From the NCBI GenBank assembly GCA_955652155.1, contig CATPAT010000272.1, forward strand, positions 1 to 7,276: a stretch of 7,276 bases of DNA. Reading direction: 5' to 3'. The translations under genes and the position numbers were made by a program. The DNA is from an uncultured Chthoniobacterales bacterium (lineage in GTDB: Bacteria > Verrucomicrobiota > Verrucomicrobiia > Chthoniobacterales > UBA10450). Below are positions 1 to 5,814 of this stretch, piece by piece (positions within the stretch are counted from its first letter, which is position 1; each line of letters begins with the position of its first letter). The notes beneath the pieces were generated by a model. The model searched no databases and was not told where the DNA came from. It saw only the letters and a program-made list of their open reading frames with translations.

Positions 1-509
1 ATCGTACAATGCTTTCGCTCGAGATCGGTCTTCTTTCCCGCTGTTGCTTCGGCGGCGAGCGTTTTGAACGTCTCGTTCGCCGGCACCAACTTTTCCGGCC
101 GCAGATAACGAGAAATGTCTTCGCCGCCGGCGGGGTAAGCGGATTTTTCCTGCCGCACGACCCGGTATCGCAGCTCAATCGTCTTGCCGCTGTCGGCGGG
201 CTGCGGATGGATCACGCAGATGTCGTTGCCGTAATCGCGGTCCTGCACCTTCTCCCACTTGATTAAGATGCTTATTTCTTCCTGAGTGACCGTCTGGAAC
301 GCGTCCGTCTTCGCCAGCCGTATCCAGACGCGGGCCTCGCCTTTGATCTCCGGCAACTTGACCCGATAGACGAATTCAAACTGATCGGAGCCTTGGTTGA
401 TGCCAGGCTCATCGCCGGCGCGCAGCGCAAGCGCGCCGGCTAGAAAAAGCACGGAGACGATCCCAAGCCGTATAACAATCTGTGCTGCTGCTCCGCGGCG
501 GTTATTCAT
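1..509 (-). CDS. Exported transglutaminase-like protein, N-terminal part (runs off left edge; likely frameshift near 18-20)
   Basis: This minus-strand reading frame begins with ATG at 509-507, three bases after the stop of the upstream gene, and stays open for 169 codons to the window edge. It starts with a signal peptide or membrane anchor (MNNRR, then hydrophobic IVSVLFLAGALAL, residues about 15-29). After it comes a beta-rich region with the pattern of domains that precede a bacterial transglutaminase-like core: FQTVTQEEI at about 71-79, YGNDI at about 93-97, IELRYRV at about 111-117, and YLRPEKLVPANETFK at about 136-150. In this family the next segment normally reads like DLEKARALYD, leading to the Cys-His-Asp core. 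Here the open frame reads DLERKHCT, whereas the neighbouring frame reads AKALYD exactly where expected. That suggests one missing base near 18-20, either a real frameshift or a sequencing error. The catalytic core lies outside the window, so activity cannot be judged. The family call is from memory of conserved patterns. Confidence 0.72.
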   Translation of the reverse strand, partial: MNNRRGAAAQIVIRLGIVSVLFLAGALALRAGDEPGINQGSDQFEFVYRVKLPEIKGEARVWIRLAKTDAFQTVTQEEISILIKWEKVQDRDYGNDICVIHPQPADSGKTIELRYRVVRQEKSAYPAGGEDISRYLRPEKLVPANETFKTLAAEATAGKKTDLERKHCT

Positions 510-512
510 TCG

Positions 513-992
513 TCACTTTGCTGAGACTTTTTTCCACTTTCCGTTCTCTTCTTTCCAATTGTAGAGCGGTTTGCCCTCCACCTTATGGACCGTAGTCTCA
601 GTGACTTTCATTTTGCCCGGCTGGCCCGTCAGAAAGAAATCAATGTCATAGGTCTTGCCGTCCGTGGCTTTCATATCGACGCAGGCGAAGTATTTCCCTC
701 CGCCGAGATCGGAAAGCCGGTCTTCGTGAACTTTTACCAGATCGAGCGCCAGGTCTTTGCCTTCGTGCTTCGCATGAAACTTCTTATCGCTCGCCTTTTT
801 GCTTTCAGTGTCGATGTGTTTTTTGATCCCGGCAGAAATATCTGCCATAGCTACTGCCTTCGTCGCACCCGTTTCTTTCTTAGGATGCTCGGCACCCTTC
901 TTCGGATGCTCCGGATGCTCTTGCGCCCTGACCGGTAGTGCCGGCGTCAGCCAAAGAGCTACTGCTGCTGCCATAATGATTCGTGTAAACAT
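513..992 (-). CDS. Exported His/Lys-rich protein of unknown function
   Basis: This 159-residue protein has a clear signal peptide: MFTR, a hydrophobic stretch to about residue 20, then a likely cleavage site after VRAQ at 24. The mature N terminus is a short charged repeat, EHPEHPKKGAEHPKK (residues 25-39), rich in His, Pro and Lys, which could bind metal or polyanions. The rest is lysine-rich with one Cys (C104 in KYFACVDMKA), an alternating pattern suggesting beta strands (KTYDIDFFL, 113-121) and a C-terminal aromatic/Lys motif (YNWKEENGKWKKV, 144-156). I do not recognise a named family. The ATG at 992 is preceded by the strongest Shine-Dalgarno sequence in the window (AAGGAGG, about 12 bases upstream). 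A second ATG at 974 would shorten the signal peptide too far. It follows the DUF547 gene after 88 bases and precedes the transglutaminase-like gene by three, so it may share their transcript. Single-domain secreted or periplasmic location is inferred. Confidence 0.85.
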   Translation of the reverse strand: MFTRIIMAAAVALWLTPALPVRAQEHPEHPKKGAEHPKKETGATKAVAMADISAGIKKHIDTESKKASDKKFHAKHEGKDLALDLVKVHEDRLSDLGGGKYFACVDMKATDGKTYDIDFFLTGQPGKMKVTETTVHKVEGKPLYNWKEENGKWKKVSAK

Positions 993-1080
993 AATGGATT
1001 AATTCCTCCTTGTTTCGCTTCGCTTGCTCATCATTCTGTGATCTCTGTGTAAAAGTGTGTCAGCCAAATAACTCTTGAAC
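993..1080. other. 88-base intergenic gap with a short CTCTGTG-type tandem repeat
   Basis: This gap separates the DUF547 stop from the start of the His/Lys-rich protein. It contains TCTGTG twice, at 1035-1040 and 1044-1049, nine bases apart (CACAGA on the minus strand). I see no convincing sigma-70 type promoter pair and no strong terminator hairpin. It is the largest gap in the downstream half of the gene run, so it is a reasonable place for an internal promoter or mRNA processing. Confidence 0.4.
1003..1011 (-). promoter_or_regulatory. Strong Shine-Dalgarno site for the His/Lys-rich exported protein
   Basis: The minus strand reads AAGGAGGAA here, a near-perfect anti-SD match, with about 12 bases between the GG and the ATG at 992. 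Most other genes in this run have weak or no SD sequences, which fits translational coupling for them and independent, efficient initiation for this one. Confidence 0.7.
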
Positions 1081-1917
1081 TCATTTGAAAATGTTGTCGA
1101 ATAGCAGATTTGCCTTGCTGTAATTGCGGCCGTGCGGGCCCTGATCATTTAATCCCCAGTTGTAGGGAATGTGTTTTATTTCGTAATTGCCGCTGGCGAC
1201 GAATTCGCGGACTGATTGCGGCGCGTAGCGGCCGAGAATTTTCGGCACTCCGCCGGCTTTATCGAAGTCTTGCTTGAACCACTTGAAGATGCTCGAGATT
1301 TCCACCTTTTTTTCGTTAGGCGGAAAGCGATTCAGATCTTCGCGCGCGAGCCATGCGCGAAAGGCGTGATCGTCCTGCTCTTCGAATTTTTCCGGTATGT
1401 AAGCAGAGCGCTGGAGCGGCGGGCAACTGCGCGCTGCGCAGACCAGCACCGAGTGCGCGCGGTAGCCGATCAACGGACGCAGCGTGCCGTGCTCGATGTC
1501 ATTGAATGAAACCTTGCGACCACCGATTTCGTTGCGCTTCGCCGTGAATGAATCTTTCAGCGCCCACACGCTCTCCGTCGGATAATTCGAGAGAATCCAG
1601 CGCAGCATGAAGGCGTTGTAAGCGTTCGCGAGCGCGGCGGCCTTCTCGTTGCCTTCCGCGGGATTGTCGATGTTAGGCGCAAATTGCTTGAGATAATCAT
1701 CGAGTACGGAAAGGTCCCCCTGGTTCTGTTTCCATGCGCCGTAGTTCACGAGTCCTTGATCGTTCACATATGTTTTCAGCAGCCGATCATAATCATCGTG
1801 CTTAATGCCGGCGCGAACACCGACATTTTCGCCGGATTGATTTCCCTGCCCGCGCGCAACGGCGCCGGCTGAAATAATCAGCGCGATAACGAGAAGAAGA
1901 ATGACGATTTTGTTCAT
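1081..1917 (-). CDS. Exported DUF547 family protein
   Basis: This 278-residue protein belongs to the DUF547 family. Recognisable landmarks are ALANAYNAF (about 95-103), FNDIEHGTLRP (about 138-148), the signature CAARSCPPL with C160 and C165, a following AYIPEKFEEQ segment (172-181), and a C-terminal YNWGLN (252-257), all in the expected order. The domain is therefore complete. I chose the ATG at 1917 because it gives a clean signal peptide (MNKIVILLLVIALIISAG) and starts five bases after the upstream stop. A start at 1950 would overlap the upstream gene and put a polar leader before the signal. The biochemical function of bacterial DUF547 is not established. The conserved Cys, His and Asn residues could be catalytic, but that is a guess. 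The protein should be periplasmic or lipid-side anchored. It sits between an exported VOC protein and another exported protein in the same run. Confidence 0.9.
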   Translation of the reverse strand: MNKIVILLLVIALIISAGAVARGQGNQSGENVGVRAGIKHDDYDRLLKTYVNDQGLVNYGAWKQNQGDLSVLDDYLKQFAPNIDNPAEGNEKAAALANAYNAFMLRWILSNYPTESVWALKDSFTAKRNEIGGRKVSFNDIEHGTLRPLIGYRAHSVLVCAARSCPPLQRSAYIPEKFEEQDDHAFRAWLAREDLNRFPPNEKKVEISSIFKWFKQDFDKAGGVPKILGRYAPQSVREFVASGNYEIKHIPYNWGLNDQGPHGRNYSKANLLFDNIFK

Positions 1918-1922
1918 AGATT

Positions 1923-2381
1923 TTATTTTGGCGAATTGACCAACGCCCAAACGTAACCGTCAGGGTCGGCCACAAAAGCTTCCGTTCCCCAATCGTATCT
2001 CCGCGGTTCCTGCGCGACTTTGTATCCGGCTTTTCGCGCTCGCTCGATCGCAGCCGTAACATCGACAACTGCAAAGTGTGGATACATTCCCCAACCCGGC
2101 CGGGCGTTTGTCGGACGCTTCTCGTCCCAATCCCAGTGCGTCGCGGAAAGAAAAACGCCCACGTTCCCCGATTGTAGCATCGCAAAATCCTTGCTCTGTG
2201 ATTTGACCTCCAGGCCTAACAAGTCGTGGTAAAACACGATCGATTTTTTCAGGTCCGCCACTTCCAACAGAATGTGATCGACCTTCGGCGGCGATGATTG
2301 CTGGGCTCGCGCGACAAGCACAAGGGACAGAATAGCCGCGCAAACGGCGAATCTCTTTCCGCGTTTTAGATTCCGTTCCAT
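1923..2381 (-). CDS. Exported VOC (glyoxalase/bleomycin-resistance fold) protein
   Basis: This 152-residue protein has a charged N terminus (MERNLKRGKR), a hydrophobic signal segment (FAVCAAILSLVLVARA, about 11-26) and a single VOC domain. VOC landmarks are KVDHILLEVADLKKSIVFY (33-51) with H36, LLGLEV (54-59), PHFAVVDV with H102 in the second module, and DPDGYVWALV (139-148). In metal-dependent VOC enzymes the strand after DPDG usually carries a Glu ligand, as in DPDGNxxEL. Here that position is Ala147, so the canonical metal site looks incomplete and the protein may bind a ligand rather than catalyse. An exported VOC protein is less usual than a cytoplasmic one. I chose the ATG at 2381, six bases after the anti-sigma stop. 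A TTG at 2387 abuts that stop and would add two residues. There is no clear SD, which fits coupling to the upstream gene. Confidence 0.87.
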   Translation of the reverse strand: MERNLKRGKRFAVCAAILSLVLVARAQQSSPPKVDHILLEVADLKKSIVFYHDLLGLEVKSQSKDFAMLQSGNVGVFLSATHWDWDEKRPTNARPGWGMYPHFAVVDVTAAIERARKAGYKVAQEPRRYDWGTEAFVADPDGYVWALVNSPK

Positions 2382-2387
2382 CGACAA

Positions 2388-3137
2388 TTACAGCAGGTAA
2401 GACCGCAATTGATCGGGTGGACCCTCCAGCGCGAGCATGTAAACGGTGGTGCCATCGCGCCATGTTGCCGTCGCCCAGTTTCCCTGCCGAACAAATTTTG
2501 TTTCGCTTTTGCCCGCCTGGTTAAATGGCGCGGATGCATTCGTCATCACAAGATGGATGAGCCCGCCATCCGTGCGCTGAAAACAAATCACCGACACCGG
2601 TTGTCCCTGCCAGAAAAATGTCTTGCAACCGAGGCTCTCCAATCGTTCGAGATTTTGCGGCAGCTTTTGCGCAGCCGACGCGCGGTTCGCGTGCAACCAC
2701 GCGACGAGCGAGCCCGCGTTGTGCGATTGCGCGTCGAACTTCGACTCACCCTCAACGAGGGCCGAAACCTGACTGAGCGCATTCGTTTGCCATGCGGCCA
2801 GGCGTGGTTTCGCCGCTTCGCGTAGCACTAAGGAGCCCGCGATCGCCGCCAGAACCAATGCCGCCGCGATCGCCCACCTGACAAACGGTTTTGTCCAGGG
2901 AGAAGGACGGCTCACTTTGCCGCCAGCCAGAATGCTTTCGCGAAGTCCCGCCGGCACTTCGACAGCCGACAGCTTTTCCGTCACAGTTCTGTCGAACGCA
3001 ACGGAATCGTTGAACCAACGCTCTAGCAAGGGATCGCGGCGCGCTTGCGCGAGCGCTTCGTAAAATTGTGGATCGGCTGCATCCTGGCCGCCCGGCCGGT
3101 AGGCGCTTAAAATAAATCTCGCTTCGCGATTATCCAT
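2388..3137 (-). CDS. Single-span membrane anti-sigma factor
   Basis: This 249-residue protein starts with a cytoplasmic segment typical of anti-sigma factors paired with this type of sigma factor: FILSAYRPGGQDAADPQFYEALAQ (about 8-31), a WF...FDRTV stretch (41-52), and VPAGLRESILAGGK (61-74). One membrane helix follows (about 88-106, WAIAAALVLAAIAGSLVL), then a periplasmic domain of about 140 residues. There is no HxxxCxxC zinc-binding motif, so it is not a classical ZAS protein. The outside domain carries two cysteines, C171 and C185, that could form a disulfide and sense redox state; that is inference. The ATG at 3137 lies inside the sigma gene, with an 8-base overlap and an AAGGA sequence upstream. 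A longer TTG start at 3164 is less likely. Adjacency to the sigma gene is the main support for the role. Confidence 0.85.
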   Translation of the reverse strand: MDNREARFILSAYRPGGQDAADPQFYEALAQARRDPLLERWFNDSVAFDRTVTEKLSAVEVPAGLRESILAGGKVSRPSPWTKPFVRWAIAAALVLAAIAGSLVLREAAKPRLAAWQTNALSQVSALVEGESKFDAQSHNAGSLVAWLHANRASAAQKLPQNLERLESLGCKTFFWQGQPVSVICFQRTDGGLIHLVMTNASAPFNQAGKSETKFVRQGNWATATWRDGTTVYMLALEGPPDQLRSYLL

Positions 3138-3678
3138 GACTGCTTGTTCCTTTCTCCTCTGCAATAGGAATGATTTTTCGTGCCGCGGCTTCCTCCTTAC
3201 TCACCAATCGCTGCCGCAGTTGCGCTTTGCCGCGCGACAATCGTGACATCACTGTGCCGATCGGAATCTCAAGCGCGTCGGCCATCTCCTGATACGAAAA
3301 CTGCTCGAGATAAAAAAGAGCGAGCACTGCACGAAACGGTTCCTCCAGGTCGCGCAACGCTTCCACTACCGCCGCGCTGTCGACCTCGTTCATGTTCGGT
3401 GAGATCGACATGTCGTCTTCGCTCAGCTCCTCAAGTTCAACGTGTGGAAAACGGACTTCGTGCCGGCGTCTGTTCAGAAATTCGCGATAGAGCGTGGTAA
3501 ACAACCACGACTTCGCTTTGGTTCGGTCGCGCAGTTGATGTCCCTTCAACGCCCAGAGGAAAAACGTTTGCTGCGTCAAGTCGGCAGCTTCTGCTTCCGA
3601 TTTTGCCAAAGTGAGACCGAAACGAAACAGCGGCACATAATGTTGATCCACTAACTGCTGGAAATCGATCGCGCTCAT
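3130..3678 (-). CDS. ECF-type (sigma-70 family) RNA polymerase sigma factor
   Basis: This 182-residue protein has the two-domain layout of extracytoplasmic-function sigma factors. Region 2 spans about residues 9-75 (LVDQHYVPLFRFGLTLAKSEAEA, DLTQQTFFLWA, SWLFTTLYREFLNRRR). An acidic linker follows (ELEELSEDDM, 81-90). Region 4 spans about 104-158 (LEEPFRAVLALFYLEQFSYQEMADALEIPIGTVMSRLSRGK), with the helix-turn-helix that reads the -35 element at about 129-158. There is no SnoaL-like C-terminal extension, so it is not an ECF41-type protein. Its ATG overlaps the stop of the glycosyltransferase gene (ATGA), and its end overlaps the anti-sigma start, so all three are probably translationally coupled. 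It would direct transcription when released from the membrane anti-sigma factor. Its target promoters, possibly including this operon, cannot be identified here. Confidence 0.93.
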   Translation of the reverse strand: MSAIDFQQLVDQHYVPLFRFGLTLAKSEAEAADLTQQTFFLWALKGHQLRDRTKAKSWLFTTLYREFLNRRRHEVRFPHVELEELSEDDMSISPNMNEVDSAAVVEALRDLEEPFRAVLALFYLEQFSYQEMADALEIPIGTVMSRLSRGKAQLRQRLVSKEEAAARKIIPIAEEKGTSSHG

Positions 3679-4433
3679 ACGGAAACGGCCCGCCTAGGAC
3701 CAAAATAAAGTCTCGCCACGGCTTGCAAAATGCCGAATCCGGCGCAGACCGCGCCCAGAATGTTGCCCGAAATCTTGGAGCGCCCGCCCTGACGCGGCCG
3801 ATATCGCACCGGGACTTCCCTGATGCGCAAGTGCGCCTCGACTGCCCGGATCTGCATGACAACGTTCCAGCCAAAACCACGATCACGCATATCGATCGTC
3901 TCAAGCGCTTCGCGGCGGATGAGCCGCAGCGGCCCAAAATCAGCAAAACGAAATCCCCAGCCGCGCTCGATCAGTTTGCTGACGAGCTGATTTCCGAAAC
4001 GCTGCACGTGCGGCATCGCTTCACGTCCGCTCTTTGTGGCGAATCGATTGCCCAAAACCAAGTCGGCGTCCTCCGCGGCTGCGAGGATTAGATCGACATC
4101 GTCCAGATTATCACTGCCATCCGCGTCGCAAAAAAGAATCCAGGCGACGCCGCGCGGAATGTTCTCCAATCCGCGTCTACATGCTCGTCCATATCCGCAC
4201 CGCGGTTCGCTCAATACTTCCGCTCCGGCGCCGCGAGCGCATTCCGCGGTTGCGTCCGAGCTGCCGTTATCGATGACTCGAATCCCGGAGAAGCCCTGCC
4301 GCCGCAGGTTTCGAACGACATCGGCGACCGTTTCTTCCTCGTTTAATGCGGGAATGACGACGAGGCACGAGCCGCACAACGCGTCGATATGCGTTCCGCC
4401 GCGAATTTGTCGTTCTCCGAGCGTGGCAATCAC
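3675..4433 (-). CDS. GT2 glycosyltransferase, polyprenyl-phosphate sugar transferase (DPM-like) type
   Basis: This 252-residue soluble GT-A enzyme would transfer a sugar from a nucleotide donor to an acceptor, probably polyprenyl phosphate, at the cytoplasmic membrane face. Landmarks are the donor-site start LVVIPALNEEETVADVV (24-40), IDNGSSDAT (54-62), SEPRCGYGRA (75-84), the DxD-type metal motif FCDADGSD (D103/D105), LGNR (127-130), QRFGN (144-148), FADFGPLRLIRREAL (163-177), MRDRGFGWNVVMQI (182-195) and VPVRYRPRQGGRSKISG (207-223). The order and spacing match a complete domain; there is no C-terminal membrane anchor. The start is GTG at 4433, whose GTGA overlaps the stop of the upstream membrane glycosyltransferase. 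It gives a rather long 22-residue leader, so a TTG at codon 19 cannot be excluded. Coupling to a GT-C enzyme suggests it makes that enzyme's lipid-linked donor. The sugar is unknown. Confidence 0.9.
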   Translation of the reverse strand: MIATLGERQIRGGTHIDALCGSCLVVIPALNEEETVADVVRNLRRQGFSGIRVIDNGSSDATAECARGAGAEVLSEPRCGYGRACRRGLENIPRGVAWILFCDADGSDNLDDVDLILAAAEDADLVLGNRFATKSGREAMPHVQRFGNQLVSKLIERGWGFRFADFGPLRLIRREALETIDMRDRGFGWNVVMQIRAVEAHLRIREVPVRYRPRQGGRSKISGNILGAVCAGFGILQAVARLYFGPRRAVSV

Positions 4434-4451
4434 GATGGTGAGAGTCGCAAG
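4426..4451. repeat. 26-base near-repeat, copy B (across the GT-C stop / GT2 start)
   Basis: On the plus strand this reads GCAATCAC, seven variable bases, then AGAGTCGCAAG. The same two blocks with the same spacing occur at 5780-5805; 21 of 26 bases agree. The copy spans the GTGA stop/start overlap of the two glycosyltransferase genes. A shared operator or a relic of a duplicated gene start are both possible; chance cannot be fully excluded. Confidence 0.55.
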
Positions 4452-5743
4452 TGGCCCCTGTATTCCGAAGTGTCGAGTGCTCTGGGCCTAACCGACTCAC
4501 GTAGGCGTTGGTACTCGCTCCACGCAAAGCCGCAGATCAACGGCAGCCAGATCATTCCATCCTGGAGAAACAGCAGTCCCCACCCGTTCTGCGGTGCTCC
4601 TGGCAGATCCGAAATTCCAAAATATGCGAACGCCGACAAGCTGACGGCAATCGGACCGGCGTTTCGCGTTGCGACGGCGAATGGAATTAGCCAGGTAAAG
4701 TACCACGCGTGCACCATCGGCGAGAGGACAAGCAGCGCGAGCAGCCAGCGCTCGCAAAACAAGGTGATCGATCGCGAACGCAATAGGATTAAAGTCACTG
4801 CGGCGAGCGGAAGAAGATAGACGGCGTTCTGTACATAGGTGCTTTGCAAGACCCATGAAACGATTGCTGGCATCAGCTCGCAGCTTCGCGCGTAGAGGAC
4901 GAATTCTTTCGGCAACAGGGGCGCGCCAAAATGGCCTCGCGTCACCGCCAGCCAGGCCACAAGAAACGGCAACACTCCTGCGCATGCAGCGATGAGCATT
5001 CTTCGCGCTCCATACGTGCGGGTAATCCGCCAACTGGACCACACCAGGATCGGCAGGCTTATCCATTTCAATGCGGTTGCCACAGCGAAGAACGCAGTCG
5101 CTCTGCTCAGCGCTCCCCGTTCCCAAAGCAGCCAGCCTGAGACTAACGACAAGATGAACCAGCTATCGAAGTGCCCGGCACCGGCGAACGAGTACAGGAT
5201 GAGCGGATTCCACGCGTAAAGCAGCGCGCGCGCAAAGCCAAACCGATTGCTCAGGAGCAGACACACGACAAGGTCGGCGGCAGTGAAGGCGAGCTTGAAA
5301 AAGATCGCAGATTGGGAAATCGAGGCCAGCGCACAAAACCCCAGCTCCGCCAGCGGCGGATAAATCGCTGAAATACGTTTGAATTCGACCTGCGACCAGT
5401 TTTCGTCTCGCAGTGGAATGAGCGCCTCCGCGTCCGGCGCATCTTGGTAAGGACTAAAACCGTGGGTCTGAATGCGTCCTTCCCAGATGTAGCGGTGGAC
5501 ATCGGCTCCGGGCTCTATCGGCAAAAGAATGATTCGGAGCGCAATCGCGATGACCCAGAATGTGCGCGCGGAAATGCACTGGAGCCGAAACGCGAAGAGC
5601 CATCCCACGCCCATCATGAGGATGGCGCTGTAAAATTGCCATGTCCCCTCTTTTCCAGAGGTGAAAATACCGTGCGCGACGCTCCACACCGCGCCGGCTA
5701 TCAACGGCGAAACGGCGATTGCAACCCGAGCTCGAGCCTTCAT
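4430..5743 (-). CDS. Polytopic GT-C membrane glycosyltransferase (GT87/mannosyltransferase-like)
   Basis: This 437-residue integral membrane protein has roughly ten hydrophobic segments. The first loop after the second or third helix carries the GT-C acidic motif, PGADVHRYIWEGRIQTHGFSPY (about 78-99, D81), followed by IYPPLAELGF (127-136). Further landmarks are YAWNPLILYSFAGAGHFDSWF (176-196), ATALKWISLPIL (222-233) and SPMVHAWYFTWLIPF (341-355). This pattern is typical of the GT87/DUF2029 and bacterial polyprenol-dependent mannosyltransferase group. Such enzymes take a sugar from a polyprenyl-phosphate donor and add it to a glycan or lipid on the outer side of the membrane. Its stop overlaps the GT2 start, so the two probably work together. 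The ATG at 5743 follows a 71-base leader holding three inverted repeats, the last of which covers the likely ribosome site. The C terminus (RGHLRLSPS) is coded within the near-repeat. Substrate and linkage are not predictable from sequence. Confidence 0.87.
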   Translation of the reverse strand: MKARARVAIAVSPLIAGAVWSVAHGIFTSGKEGTWQFYSAILMMGVGWLFAFRLQCISARTFWVIAIALRIILLPIEPGADVHRYIWEGRIQTHGFSPYQDAPDAEALIPLRDENWSQVEFKRISAIYPPLAELGFCALASISQSAIFFKLAFTAADLVVCLLLSNRFGFARALLYAWNPLILYSFAGAGHFDSWFILSLVSGWLLWERGALSRATAFFAVATALKWISLPILVWSSWRITRTYGARRMLIAACAGVLPFLVAWLAVTRGHFGAPLLPKEFVLYARSCELMPAIVSWVLQSTYVQNAVYLLPLAAVTLILLRSRSITLFCERWLLALLVLSPMVHAWYFTWLIPFAVATRNAGPIAVSLSAFAYFGISDLPGAPQNGWGLLFLQDGMIWLPLICGFAWSEYQRLRESVRPRALDTSEYRGHLRLSPS

Positions 5744-5744
5744 C

Positions 5745-5810
5745 CGTTCCCGCGAGAACGAGATTGCAAGATAGCCATCGCAATCACAGCCGTAAGAGTC
5801 GCAAGCTGTG
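5745..5810 (-). promoter_or_regulatory. Leader with three consecutive inverted repeats upstream of the GT-C gene
   Basis: Read on the minus strand, the gap between the CMD-like stop and the GT-C ATG holds three neighbouring inverted repeats. The first (5810-5785) has arms CACAGC/GCTGTG with a 14-base loop. The second (5784-5763) has arms ATTGCGAT and ATC-TT-GCAAT around a GGCT loop. The third (5760-5745) has arms CGTTCT/GGAACG around a CGCG loop and ends one base before the ATG, covering the only purine-rich stretch that could bind the ribosome. None has a U tract, so a simple terminator is unlikely. A translational control or RNA-stability element is the working idea; folding was judged by eye. 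Confidence 0.4.
5780..5805. repeat. 26-base near-repeat, copy A (GT-C leader)
   Basis: This is the partner of the copy at 4426-4451: plus-strand blocks GCAATCAC and AGAGTCGCAAG, seven bases apart. It overlaps the first inverted repeat of the leader. On the minus strand both copies carry GTGATTGC; in copy B that GTG is the GT2 start codon, and in copy A it opens a 15-codon frame ending in TGA that overlaps the GT-C ATG. Confidence 0.55.
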
Positions 5811-5814
5811 CGGC

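Noticed and set aside
1918..1950. Longer start of the DUF547 protein at 1950
   Set aside because: It overlaps the VOC gene by 28 bases and buries the signal peptide behind a polar leader; the ATG at 1917 fits better.
1960..2463. Minus-strand open frame of 167 codons
   Set aside because: It overlaps the VOC and anti-sigma genes in a different frame and carries no domain.
3130..3678. ECF41-type sigma factor, a group known to neighbour CMD genes
   Set aside because: The protein ends soon after region 4 and lacks the SnoaL-like C-terminal domain that defines that group; it also has a membrane anti-sigma partner.
3437..3946. Minus-strand open frame of 169 codons in another frame
   Set aside because: It runs across the clear GT2/sigma junction, overlaps both strongly supported genes and shows no family features.
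4036..4491. Plus-strand open frame of 151 codons
   Set aside because: It lies antisense to the GT2 gene, is Arg/Ser/Pro-rich and low in recognisable motifs, as expected for a shadow of a GC-rich coding region.
4497..5126. Minus-strand open frame of 209 codons
   Set aside because: It lies wholly inside the GT-C gene in another frame and lacks the membrane pattern; composition is shadow-like.
5740..5787. 15-codon frame from GTG at 5787 ending over the GT-C start codon
   Set aside because: It is too short and lacks an SD; it is treated as part of the near-repeat and leader rather than as a gene, though a coupling peptide cannot be excluded.
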